Source: an uncultured Bryobacterales bacterium
Lineage (GTDB): Bacteria; Acidobacteriota; Terriglobia; Bryobacterales; UBA6623
Assembly (NCBI GenBank): GCA_951813065.1
Contig: CATOTH010000005.1
Coordinates: 1-64,000, forward strand
Length of the DNA stretch: 64,000 nucleotides
Direction of reading: 5' to 3'
The notes beneath the pieces are model-generated. The model was given only the letters and a program-made list of their open reading frames with translations. It was not told the DNA's origin and did no database searches. The position numbers and the translations under genes are program-made. Each line of letters begins with the position of its first letter. Position 1 is the first letter of the stretch. Positions 1-7,510 of this stretch are shown here, one piece after another.

Positions 1-336
1 TGGCCACGTGCTGGCCTGGCAATTGGCTGGCTGGAAGACAGTCGCGGTGGGACCTTGCGGCGGAATCGTTGGTGCTCGAGCGCGCCGGCTCCCCAAGCGA
101 AACGCTCCTGCATGATGAGGTTACTGCCGCAGAGCGCGGTGGTAAGGCCGGTTTCGACGAGGCGTTCCCGCCATACAACCCGGTTCCTTGGCCAGCTTGC
201 TTTTCGTTGCGCCGTGAGGATCTCTACGATGACCGAGGCCGCTCAGGGCTAGTTTTTCGATGACACAGATGTTCTTATCCGGGCTCGTTTCACCGTCGCG
301 CCTAAACACAGTGCCTCGCGCCGACGCCAGTCACTA
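1..336. other. left edge, no recognisable gene
   Basis: Short open frames exist on both strands but none resembles a family I know. The stretch borders decayed toxin-antitoxin genes and may be degenerate accessory DNA. Confidence 0.4.
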
Positions 337-990
337 TCAGGGCCGCTTGCAGCGTTCTCCGCCCTCGTTACCGGGAGCGCGTCGGCCGGATTCCCTGGCC
401 GCCTCCCACGCCGCACGGCCGAGCTCCGCCAGCAACCCGGGAAGCTCCCTCCCGAGATACTCCCTGGCGATGTCCGGGAACTCACTGTACGGCGAGTGCG
501 GGAAGCACCTGTCATGTATATCCCTAACTTGGTCGAACGTGCTCGCGCCCACTTTCCGCGCCAAAATCCGCATGTCATCCCAGTCTTGCTGGCGGTGGGC
601 CCGGAACTTCATCGCTAGGAGCTGCCGGTCCGAGGCCGCGATCGCTGTCAATCACCTGCCCTCGTAGACCGTTCGCTCGTCGCCGTCAGGCCGCGGGGGC
701 ATGCCGGGCACGAGCGACACGTCCCGATTGAGCCAATTCGGGGCGATGCCCATTTCCCTGGCGGTGTCCCGCACCGCTGACGCGAACTCCTCCTGCCCAC
801 CGGCATGCTCGATGCGCAGCGCATCGACGTCCCTCGTCAGGCTCTCGCGGCTTGCCGTCCAGCAACAACGGGGCGCTCCCGGCCAGGTGCACCACGGCCC
901 TGCAGGTGGCGCTCCTCGAGCTTCCGGTCGAGATGAGCGAAGGCCTTGAGGATTCTTGGCCTGTCGAGGACGCGATCGCGATCCGAGCCG
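337..990 (-). pseudogene. decayed DUF6036-type nucleotidyltransferase-like toxin
   Basis: Read leftwards, three frames join into one recognisable protein. An N-terminal piece (ILKAFAHLDRKLEER, near 960-910) is followed in another frame by a nucleotidyltransferase-like core (HLAGSAPLLLDGK). A third frame then carries RESLTRDVDALRIEHAGG. That frame meets an in-frame TGA just after VYEGR (about 651) and continues as LLAMKFRAHRQQDWDDM, the typical C-terminal helix segment of the DUF6036 family. Members of this family are usually the second gene of a toxin-antitoxin pair. Two frameshifts and one stop show that the gene is dead. The likely partner, also damaged, lies immediately upstream at 1016-1800. 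Family assignment is from memory of its conserved segments. Confidence 0.6.
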
Positions 991-1015
991 CGGCCACTTC
1001 GTTTGCCCACGGCGA

Positions 1016-1800
1016 TCACGCGGGACGGGCCCAAGGGTAGGCGGGCGGATTCTCCCACGGCCATTCGGGCAGGTTCCAGGTATTCAGCCATCCCCGCGCC
1101 CAGTGGTACTTCTCGCCCCCGCGGGGGTCGAGCGAGCGGGGGTCGATCAACGTGCCGTGCCGCCGGAAGGCCGGCGGCGAGAATCTCTTCGGATCAACGC
1201 CCGCGGCCCCACCCCTTGGCCGGTCCGTGACCTGCCAGTCGGGATCGCAGAACCGCTCCGGATCGTGCACCCACCGCGGGGGCTCGAGTCCGTGCTCCCA
1301 TGCCAGATGCTCCGTCACCGCCGCAAGCAGAGCGTCCCAGCGCGTACCGGTCAACTCGGGCGGCCGTGCCATCGCCGCGATTTGCTCCTCGCGTGGCTGG
1401 GCGTGAAAGCAGCGCGGAAGATCACACACCACCATCCTGTAGCGAGTCGCGAAGTCCGGGTGCCTCGCGATCACGTCGCTGTATGCCGCAACCTCGAAAT
1501 CCGGGTCGAACTCTCGCATGCCGCCCTGGCCCCGACCTTCATCGTACCCGTTATCCCGCTCCGCGGCGACCTGCTGCAGGCCTGTCGCCCCGACGAATAG
1601 GCCACCGTCCCGGAATCGGCCGGTTCGGCGTTGCGGCGCGCCTCGGCCACCAGGGCGCGGTACCTGGCTGCTCGACTTCGAGGCGGCCGAGGCCGGCGTG
1701 ACCGTCCGGAGCGCCTCCCACCGTGCCACCGGAACACGGGGCTGGGTGGGGTTGCCAGCGATTGATCTAGTGCTCGTCGGCTAAACACGGGTTGCCACAA
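1016..1800 (-). pseudogene. decayed partner (antitoxin-like) of the DUF6036 gene
   Basis: The frame ending at 1016 holds LTGTRWDALLAAVTEHLAW and HGLEPPRWVHDPERF, followed by PPAFRRHGTLIDPRSL. This order resembles the C-terminal half of the regulator/antitoxin encoded just before DUF6036 genes. The N-terminal part seems to continue in another frame (ARYRALVAEARRNAE near 1650), so at least one frameshift is likely. The gene reads directly toward the decayed toxin, which fits an original two-gene operon. No intact helix-turn-helix is visible. The call rests on remembered family pattern and context. Confidence 0.5.
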
Positions 1801-1908
1801 CCGACCACAGTCGCGGCTAGCAGTTCCGGGCGCTGGAAGAGAGGGGCTGCCAGCGGATCTTCATGCCTACCGAATCCGCTCGCGCGGCGACCACCGCCGT
1901 GACAATTG

Positions 1909-1985
1909 ATTCCTATAGGATTCTATTCCCATAGGATGAGATTGCTATAGCACTCGACAAGCAATCCCTATAGAAATAGGGTCGT
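1909..1985. promoter_or_regulatory. array of CTATAG-centred palindromes upstream of the ParA gene
   Basis: Three 10-bp palindromic boxes lie at 1911-1920 (TCCTATAGGA, perfect), 1927-1936 (TCCCATAGGA, one mismatch) and 1943-1952 (TGCTATAGCA, perfect). Their centres are exactly 16 bp apart. A further inverted repeat (CCCTAT...ATAGGG, 1966-1981) contains another CTATAG core and ends 8 bp before the GTG start. The stretch is much more AT-rich than its surroundings. Periodic palindromes before a partition ATPase gene are typical of an autoregulatory operator or a centromere-like site. Which of the two this is cannot be told from sequence alone. Confidence 0.65.
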
Positions 1986-1989
1986 CAAT

Positions 1990-2556
1990 GTGTACACCCT
2001 CACGCTGATCGCGCAGAAGGGCGGCACGGGGAAAACGACGCTGGCCATCAACCTGTCGGTTGCCGCCGAGCTGGATGGTTGGTGCGCGGCGTTCGTCGAC
2101 ATCGACCCGCAGGCCAGTGCCGCGGGCTGGGGCGACCACCGACACGGGGTCACGCCCGCAGTCGCGACGGTTCCGGCATCGCGGCTGGCCGATGCCCTCG
2201 AGGCGGCGCGGGGCCACGGCGCGGACCTCGCCGTCATTGACTCCGCTCCGCACTCGGAATCGGCCGTGCTCGATCTGCGGGCGCTGGGGACGACCGCCGA
2301 CATCTGCTCCCTGGCCGCGGTTGCGAGCGCCGTCGTGCTGAACCAGACCCCGTCTCGGGGGCCACTGGCCGACCAGGCGGCGGAGGCGGCGGCCGGCAGT
2401 GGGCTGGAGGTCTCGCCGTGCCGGATCGGCTACCGCGTCGCGTTCCAGCACTCTCTCACCAACGGGCTCGGCGTGATCGAGCACGAGCCCGACGGCAAGG
2501 CCGCGGAAGAGATCCGCGCGCTCTTCCGATGGGCCCGTGCCCGTCTCGAGGCCTAG
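1990..2556 (+). CDS. parA: ParA/MinD-type partition ATPase, probably internally deleted
   Basis: The 188-residue protein starts at GTG and opens with a deviant Walker A motif (KGGTGKTT, residues 10-17). FVDIDPQASA follows as the switch I segment and LAVIDSAPHSES as the Walker B region. Proteins of this type pull plasmid or chromosome copies apart by dynamic binding to DNA. In this family DSAPHSES is normally followed by about 18 residues ending near IPCRP before DLRAxGTTADI. Here SESA runs straight into VLDLRALGTTADI, so an in-frame deletion is likely. The palindrome array lies directly upstream. Downstream lie only a partner stub and recombinase fragments, so the element is probably a relic. 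The fold call is secure; activity is doubtful. Confidence 0.85.
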   Translation: MYTLTLIAQKGGTGKTTLAINLSVAAELDGWCAAFVDIDPQASAAGWGDHRHGVTPAVATVPASRLADALEAARGHGADLAVIDSAPHSESAVLDLRALGTTADICSLAAVASAVVLNQTPSRGPLADQAAEAAAGSGLEVSPCRIGYRVAFQHSLTNGLGVIEHEPDGKAAEEIRALFRWARARLEA

Positions 2557-2583
2557 TGGACGTACACGAGGAGGACCCAAGCC

Positions 2584-2640
2584 ATGCCCAAGACGAATCC
2601 CTTAACCGTGGCCATGCGCTCCGTGGAAGCCAAGCCATAA
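2584..2640 (+). pseudogene. 18-codon stub of the gene following parA
   Basis: The short frame MPKTNPLTVAMRSVEAKP starts 27 bases after the ParA stop, where the second partition gene (a ParB-like or small DNA-binding partner) would be expected. It stops after 18 codons, and unrelated recombinase sequence begins at once. I read it as the 5' end of a partner gene cut off by deletion. It is too short to identify by itself. Confidence 0.35.
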
Positions 2641-2641
2641 T

Positions 2642-2803
2642 CCGGAGAACGTCAGGATCGCGAAGACCATGCTGAAGGACAGGCACATATCGCGGAAAGC
2701 GATTGCAGAGCACTTCGGCGTGAACCGGAATGTCCTTTACCACTGGTTCCCGGGCGGGGACCCGGACGCGTATGACGGGACGCGGCATGGGAGCAGCACA
2801 TGA
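2642..2803 (+). pseudogene. C-terminal tail of a serine recombinase (resolvase/invertase)
   Basis: The frame has no start codon and reads RIAKTMLKDRHISRKAIAEH then FGVNRNVLYHWFPGG, ending in TGA at 2801-2803. The pattern (x-ML-x-D-x-xIS-x-xxIA-x-xFGV-x-RxxLY) is the helix-turn-helix DNA-binding tail of Hin/Tn3-type serine recombinases. The catalytic domain is missing. The tail starts immediately after the partner stub, which points to a deletion joining two genes of a lost mobile element. Confidence 0.6.
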
Positions 2804-3045
2804 CAGTTGACGAGACATGCAGCGCCTACCTCCGCGAGCTCCGGGCGCGGAACATGCGCCAATCGACACTCGAGAGCTACCGGAGTCTGTTCAATCAGTT
2901 GCGGGCGTTTGCAGCCGATGCCCGCATCTCCAGCTACCTGCAGTCCATGGCCGCGCTCGGCTACAATCCTCTCGTCGCCATCCAAATCGCGCTCGCCGGC
3001 ACGCTCAATCAACACTATGGCGCGTCCCCAACTGAAGACGCCTGA
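2800..3045 (+). pseudogene. N-terminal fragment of a tyrosine recombinase/phage integrase
   Basis: The 81-residue frame overlaps the resolvase-tail stop (ATGA). Its first 40 residues, TVDETCSAYLRELRARNMRQ then STLESYRSLFNQLRAFAAD, match the SAM-like core-binding domain of phage-type integrases. The catalytic domain with its R-H-R-Y residues is absent. The C-terminal half (SSYLQSMAALGYNPLVAIQI) does not look like integrase and may come from other DNA. This is best read as a truncated integrase at the edge of a lost element. Confidence 0.6.
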
Positions 3046-3443
3046 GCAGTTCCTCTGAGTGTCCAGTCGACACCCACCTGTGTCCGCTGGGTCCGCAAGG
3101 CAGCCGATTGCCGGTCAGGACCGTTTCCGGCCCGCGACAGGTTCCCGACACGAACAACCATTCGAAAGCTGGCCGGAAACCAGCGCAAGCCTTGATCCGC
3201 GGGATGCTAGGCGAGAAGATAAGTAGTCGAAGGGGCCTGAGCAGTTACCCAAAACGTCTGAACAGGCCCTCCCTGCCCGCGGGCGCCCGGAAAGCAGCAA
3301 GAGCAGAGAAGGCGATCGGGTGGGCGTACAAGCCCGACCGGAGTCAGGTAGCGAACCTCCTGCCCACGGCCCCGGAGAGGTCAGGGTCGGGTGACACGAT
3401 GCGGAAATTGACGGGCCACGCCGTTGATTCGTACGCTCGTTAG
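3046..3443. other. intergenic region before the Cache-SBP gene
   Basis: No recognised gene. A small inverted repeat (GTGTC...GACAC, near 3058-3072) is visible. No convincing promoter or ribosome binding site could be assigned before the ATG at 3444. Confidence 0.4.
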
Positions 3444-6400
3444 ATGATTCGCAACACAATTTTTCTGTGCCTGCTTGGTTTCCTGCTTCCCTGGACCGCC
3501 GTCGCCGACGACGAAGCGGTCACCTGCTCCGATCATTCGATAGCCGCAAGCGCTGTGCGCACACCCAGCGACGTCCGGGCGTTCGTCCAGTGTGCGGCGG
3601 AATACCTGAGGGAGCACGGCACCACCGAAGCCCGCCGCGCTTTCAATGAGGACGAGCGCTGGAACCACGGTCCCATGTACGTCTTCGTGGATGGACTCGG
3701 GAAGTCCGGGGACGAGTCGATCGCCTACGTGTTCCCCCCGGACCCTTCTCGGGAAGGCACTCCTTGGGGGACTACGGTCGATGGCTTCGGGAATGACCTC
3801 TTCCACGAGTTGTACCGGATGATGTCGATTGTCGATTCCGGGTGGATCTACAATTCCTTCCAGAATCCGGAAACCGGCACCGCCGAACCGAAGAGCTCGT
3901 ACGTGATCGAGGTGGACTGGGACGGTCAGCGCGCAGCCGTCGGGGCCGGCATCTATGCGCCCGACCTGCCCGGCACGTGTAACGCCGACGAAGTGAACGC
4001 AGCCAAGGTGGCGGCCGCCCCGAGCGAGGAAAACCTGCAGGAGTTTGTGCGTTGCGCCGCGATGCTGGTGGCAGAAAAGGGCTATTCCGCCCGCGGACAG
4101 CTGGAGAGCGGCTCAAGGTGGCGCCACGGTTCCATCTACGTGTTCGTGATGGACCTCGCGGGCAACCAACTCCTGACCGGCAACAGCGTACGACTCAACG
4201 GAAAGGCTCTCCATGAGTGGGGCGGCAAGAGCCGGCCCACGGATCAGTTCGGTGGCCGGGACATGGCCGCCGTCGGCGATGCCTTCGGAGAGGCACTCAT
4301 TTACTACCGGGGCTTCAACCCTATGGCCGGGACGATCCATCCGAAGGTCAGCCTGATTAAGCGCGTCGTGGCACACGGCGTGCCGGTGATCGTAGGCGCA
4401 GGCTACCACGCGGCATCCGATTCGGTCGTCCCGGAGTCCAGCTGCGACGACAACAATGTCTCGGCTCGCGCGATCCGCACCCGCCGGGATGTCCAGGCGT
4501 TCGTGCGGTGCGCCGCGGAGTACGTGCAGACTCACGGCCCGGAGGAGGCCCGCCGCGCATTTCACGAAGACGACCGCTGGCGGCACGGCCCGTACTACGT
4601 CTTCGTCGACCTGATCGCGCAGCCCCACGAAAGGCCGCTCTCGCATATCGCAGTCTTCCCTCCGAATCCCTCGTGGGAAGGCACCTCGCAAATCCTCGTG
4701 GACAACTTCGGGACCGACTACTTCGACGAGCTGCACCGCGTCATGAAGTTCGGCGATTCCGGATGGCTCCACTACGCTTTCACCAACTTCGTCACCGGAC
4801 GATCCGAGCCGAAGAGCTCGTACGTCGTGGAGGTCGACTGGGAAGGCCACCGCGCGGTGGTCGGAACGGGGGTCTACCTGCGGGACTTGCCCGGCACGTG
4901 CGAAAGCGAGGAAGTGAACGCGGCCGGCCTGGCGGCGGTTCCGAGCGACGAGAGACTGCAGGAACTCGTCCGTTGCGCCGCCCTGGAAATGGAATCGAAG
5001 GGGTTTTTCGCCAAGGCCACATTGGCGTCTGATCCGCGCTGGAACAGCGGCTCGGTCTATGTCTTCGGCCTTGACACGCACGGCAGCACGCTGTTCAGCG
5101 CGCAGTCCAGCATGGGAGCTTCGGAGGTGAGCCCCGCCAGCGACGAATCGTTCGGAGGCCGGGATTTCGTGAGCACGGCCAATACCTTCGGAGAGGCCTA
5201 CCTGTACTATTCGACGCGCAATCCTTCCACGGACATGCAGGAACGCAAGGTGACCCTCGTCAAGAGGACCATGGTCCAGGGCCTCCCGGTGCTCGTCGGC
5301 GCCGGCTACTATCCGGACCACAGGGCCGTCACGGGACCGCCGGGGGGCGGGCCGGGTGGAGGACAGGATCCCGGTGGCGGAAACGGCGGTAGCGCAGGTC
5401 AAGGCGATACCGCGACACTGCTCTACTGGCAGGCACCCACGATCCTCAACCCCTACCTCTCCAGAGGCACCAAGGAGGCCGAGGCCGCCTCGCTCGTGCT
5501 TGAGCCGTTGGCCGAGTACGATCCGGACGGAGTCCTGGTCGCGGCTCTGGCGACCCGCATCCCGACCCTCGCCAACGACGGTGTCTCGGAGGACCGCACG
5601 AGGATCACGTGGACTCTCCGCGAGGACGTGACCTGGTCGGACGGCACGCCGCTGACCGCGGATGACGTCGTCTTCACTTGGCAGTACTGCACCGCGCCCG
5701 GGGGCGGCTGTGCCCAGACGGCACGCTTCGAGAACGTCGCTTCTGTCGAGGCGGTCGACGAACATACCGTCACCGTCGTGTTTACCGGACCGGAGTCGTT
5801 CCCCTATGCCGCGTTCGTATCCTCCTCAAGCCCGATCCTTCAGGCATCGCAGTTTTCCGGCTGCCTTGGGACGGCGGCTGCCGGATGCACCGATGCAAAC
5901 CACGGACCGGTCGGTACGGGACCATATGTCGTGGCCGAATTTCACGGCAACGAGTCCGTCCGCTACCAGTTCAATCCGCAATACCGCGGCGTTGCGGCAG
6001 GGCAGCCCTACTTCCGGGAGGTTGTCCTGCAAGGGGGCGGCGACGCGGTCGCTGCGGCAAGGTCTGTCCTGGAGCTCAACGAGGCGGACTATGCCTGGAA
6101 CCTCCAGATCGAGCCCGAGATCCTGAACTCCCTCGAAGCCGGAGGCGGCGGAACGGTCGTATCGGCCTTCGCCACCTCAGTCGAGCGCCTCTTGCTGAAT
6201 CAAACCAATCCGGATCCCAGCCTGGGCGATTTGCGATCCGAGTATGCGGACGGCACCAACCCCCACCCCTTCCTGACCGATCCGGTCGTCGGCCGGGCAC
6301 TCTCGCTGGCAATCGACCGCAGCGAACTGGTCCGGATCGGATATGGCGATCTCGCCGGACGCCCCACGTGCAATGTCTGGCCGGCCCCTCCCGAACAGGT

Positions 6401-7043
6401 GTCGACCAACAACGACGAGTGCCTCGTCCAGAACATCGAGCTGGCAGCGGAGATTCTCGATGACGCCGGAATCGTGGATTCCGACGGAGACGGCGTGAGA
6501 GAGCGCGAAGGCGTCCCCCTGAGGGTGCTCTTCCAGACCTCGACGAACTCGGTTCGCCAAGCGACCCAAGAGCATATCAAGCGCTGGTGGGCGGAAATCG
6601 GCGTCGAGACCGAACTGAAGCATATCAGCGGCTCGGTGTTCTTCGGAGATGACCCCAACAGCCCGGACACCGCCGGAAAGTTCTTCGCAGACGTCCAGAT
6701 GTACACCAACAGCAGTAGCGGCCCGGATCCGGAAAGCTATCTGGGGGCCTGGGTCACCGCCGAGATGCCGGGAGCGGCCAACTCGTTCCTCGGCCGGAAC
6801 GTGCAGCGCTTCCAGTCCGACGAATTCGATCGCCTCCATGGCGAGCTCCACAGCACTGTCGAGCAAGACAAACGCAACCAGCTCACGATCGAGCTCAACG
6901 ACCTTCTCGTCGGGAGCTATTCGATCATTCCGCTCATCTACCGCGGATTAGCGTCGGCTCACGCCAATGACATCGAGGGCGTTCGGATGAACGCCTGGGA
7001 TTCGGAACTCTGGAACTTCGAGACCTGGAGACGTCAAGAATGA
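3444..7043 (+). CDS. secreted four-Cache protein fused to a family-5 solute-binding domain
   Basis: The 1,199-residue protein starts with a clear signal peptide (hydrophobic core IFLCLLGFLLPW, cleavage near AVA-DD, residue 21). Four Cache units follow in A-B-A-B order, roughly residues 25-170, 175-325, 330-480 and 485-625. A-units carry WxxGPxYVFVD, PPxPSxEGT and a GW-(x)-NF-TG-EPKSSYV-DW signature typical of sCache_2; B-units end in KVxLxKRxxxxGxPVxVGAGY. The units open with cysteine pairs spaced C-x21-C (A) and C-x24-C (B). A Gly/Pro linker (about 631-655) leads to an SBP_bac_5 domain (about 657-1199) with ITWTLREDVTWSDGTPLTAD and GTGPYVV, as in oligopeptide-type ABC binding proteins. No membrane anchor or output domain is seen after the signal peptide. 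Capture or sensing of a small extracellular ligand is inference. No permease genes are nearby. Confidence 0.88.
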   Translation: MIRNTIFLCLLGFLLPWTAVADDEAVTCSDHSIAASAVRTPSDVRAFVQCAAEYLREHGTTEARRAFNEDERWNHGPMYVFVDGLGKSGDESIAYVFPPDPSREGTPWGTTVDGFGNDLFHELYRMMSIVDSGWIYNSFQNPETGTAEPKSSYVIEVDWDGQRAAVGAGIYAPDLPGTCNADEVNAAKVAAAPSEENLQEFVRCAAMLVAEKGYSARGQLESGSRWRHGSIYVFVMDLAGNQLLTGNSVRLNGKALHEWGGKSRPTDQFGGRDMAAVGDAFGEALIYYRGFNPMAGTIHPKVSLIKRVVAHGVPVIVGAGYHAASDSVVPESSCDDNNVSARAIRTRRDVQAFVRCAAEYVQTHGPEEARRAFHEDDRWRHGPYYVFVDLIAQPHERPLSHIAVFPPNPSWEGTSQILVDNFGTDYFDELHRVMKFGDSGWLHYAFTNFVTGRSEPKSSYVVEVDWEGHRAVVGTGVYLRDLPGTCESEEVNAAGLAAVPSDERLQELVRCAALEMESKGFFAKATLASDPRWNSGSVYVFGLDTHGSTLFSAQSSMGASEVSPASDESFGGRDFVSTANTFGEAYLYYSTRNPSTDMQERKVTLVKRTMVQGLPVLVGAGYYPDHRAVTGPPGGGPGGGQDPGGGNGGSAGQGDTATLLYWQAPTILNPYLSRGTKEAEAASLVLEPLAEYDPDGVLVAALATRIPTLANDGVSEDRTRITWTLREDVTWSDGTPLTADDVVFTWQYCTAPGGGCAQTARFENVASVEAVDEHTVTVVFTGPESFPYAAFVSSSSPILQASQFSGCLGTAAAGCTDANHGPVGTGPYVVAEFHGNESVRYQFNPQYRGVAAGQPYFREVVLQGGGDAVAAARSVLELNEADYAWNLQIEPEILNSLEAGGGGTVVSAFATSVERLLLNQTNPDPSLGDLRSEYADGTNPHPFLTDPVVGRALSLAIDRSELVRIGYGDLAGRPTCNVWPAPPEQVSTNNDECLVQNIELAAEILDDAGIVDSDGDGVREREGVPLRVLFQTSTNSVRQATQEHIKRWWAEIGVETELKHISGSVFFGDDPNSPDTAGKFFADVQMYTNSSSGPDPESYLGAWVTAEMPGAANSFLGRNVQRFQSDEFDRLHGELHSTVEQDKRNQLTIELNDLLVGSYSIIPLIYRGLASAHANDIEGVRMNAWDSELWNFETWRRQE

Positions 7044-7226
7044 CCCATCGCAGCTGCCGGTGCCCACGATCCACGGTGGCCAACCACCGGGTTCGGAATC
7101 CGTCGTTTTGGGACGCGCGTAGAACACCATGCTCGGCCAGAGTGCTGGACTGTCGCTGGCGACCTCTTCGCACATCCAACAGGCTCCGGGCGTGCCGATC
7201 ATGGAGAATTCGGTGAGGGCTAGCTC
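5931..7226 (+). repeat. 1,296-bp duplicated segment, copy 1
   Basis: This stretch covers the last ~370 codons of the Cache-SBP gene plus 183 bp downstream. It recurs at 13792-15087 in the same orientation, with no length difference (constant offset 7,861) and only a few percent mismatches. Homology begins at GTGGCCGAATTTCAC and ends at GGCTAGCTC. Mismatches are concentrated near 6422-6456. Confidence 0.95.
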
Positions 7227-7285
7227 TACCGTGTAGCAAAAAAGGTACCGGACAAGAGCGCTCGCCTCGTGTTAGACCATGGTCT

Positions 7286-7510
7286 ATGAGGGCGCAGTCG
7301 CAGATCCAGCGCACCTTGGGCCAGGCCGTCGCGATCGAGCGCGTCGCCGCGCTGCTGTCCCAAGAACAGTTTGACAGCCGCGGAGCGCTGGGTAGCCGGG
7401 TGTGTGCCGAGTTTGACTTCCTCGACCACCAGGGGCGACCACAGCTGGCGGGCTGTCTCAAGGCACTGCGCAACTTGGAACAGAGCGATGAGTGCAGGTC
7501 AGGACCGTCG
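7286..7510 (+). pseudogene. N-terminal fragment of a transposase-like (DUF4338/DruA-like) protein
   Basis: The frame starts at ATG inside a 14-bp palindrome (TAGACCATGGTCTA, 7273-7286). It reads VAALLSQEQFDSRGALGSRV then CAEFDFLDHQGRPQLAGCLK. The pattern 'F-x-SRxALxxxVCxxFxFxDxxGRxQxAxCLKALRxLE' is the N-terminal domain of a family of transposase-like proteins that I associate with DUF4338. The homology stops near 7500, where the opposite-strand oxygenase gene ends. The frame continuing to 7897 is only antisense to that gene. I take it as a truncated relic. Confidence 0.5.

Noticed and set aside
4113..5765. 550-codon open frame antisense to the Cache-SBP gene
   Set aside because: A shadow of the GC-rich repeat-coding strand; its product is Arg/His/Val-rich without any family pattern.
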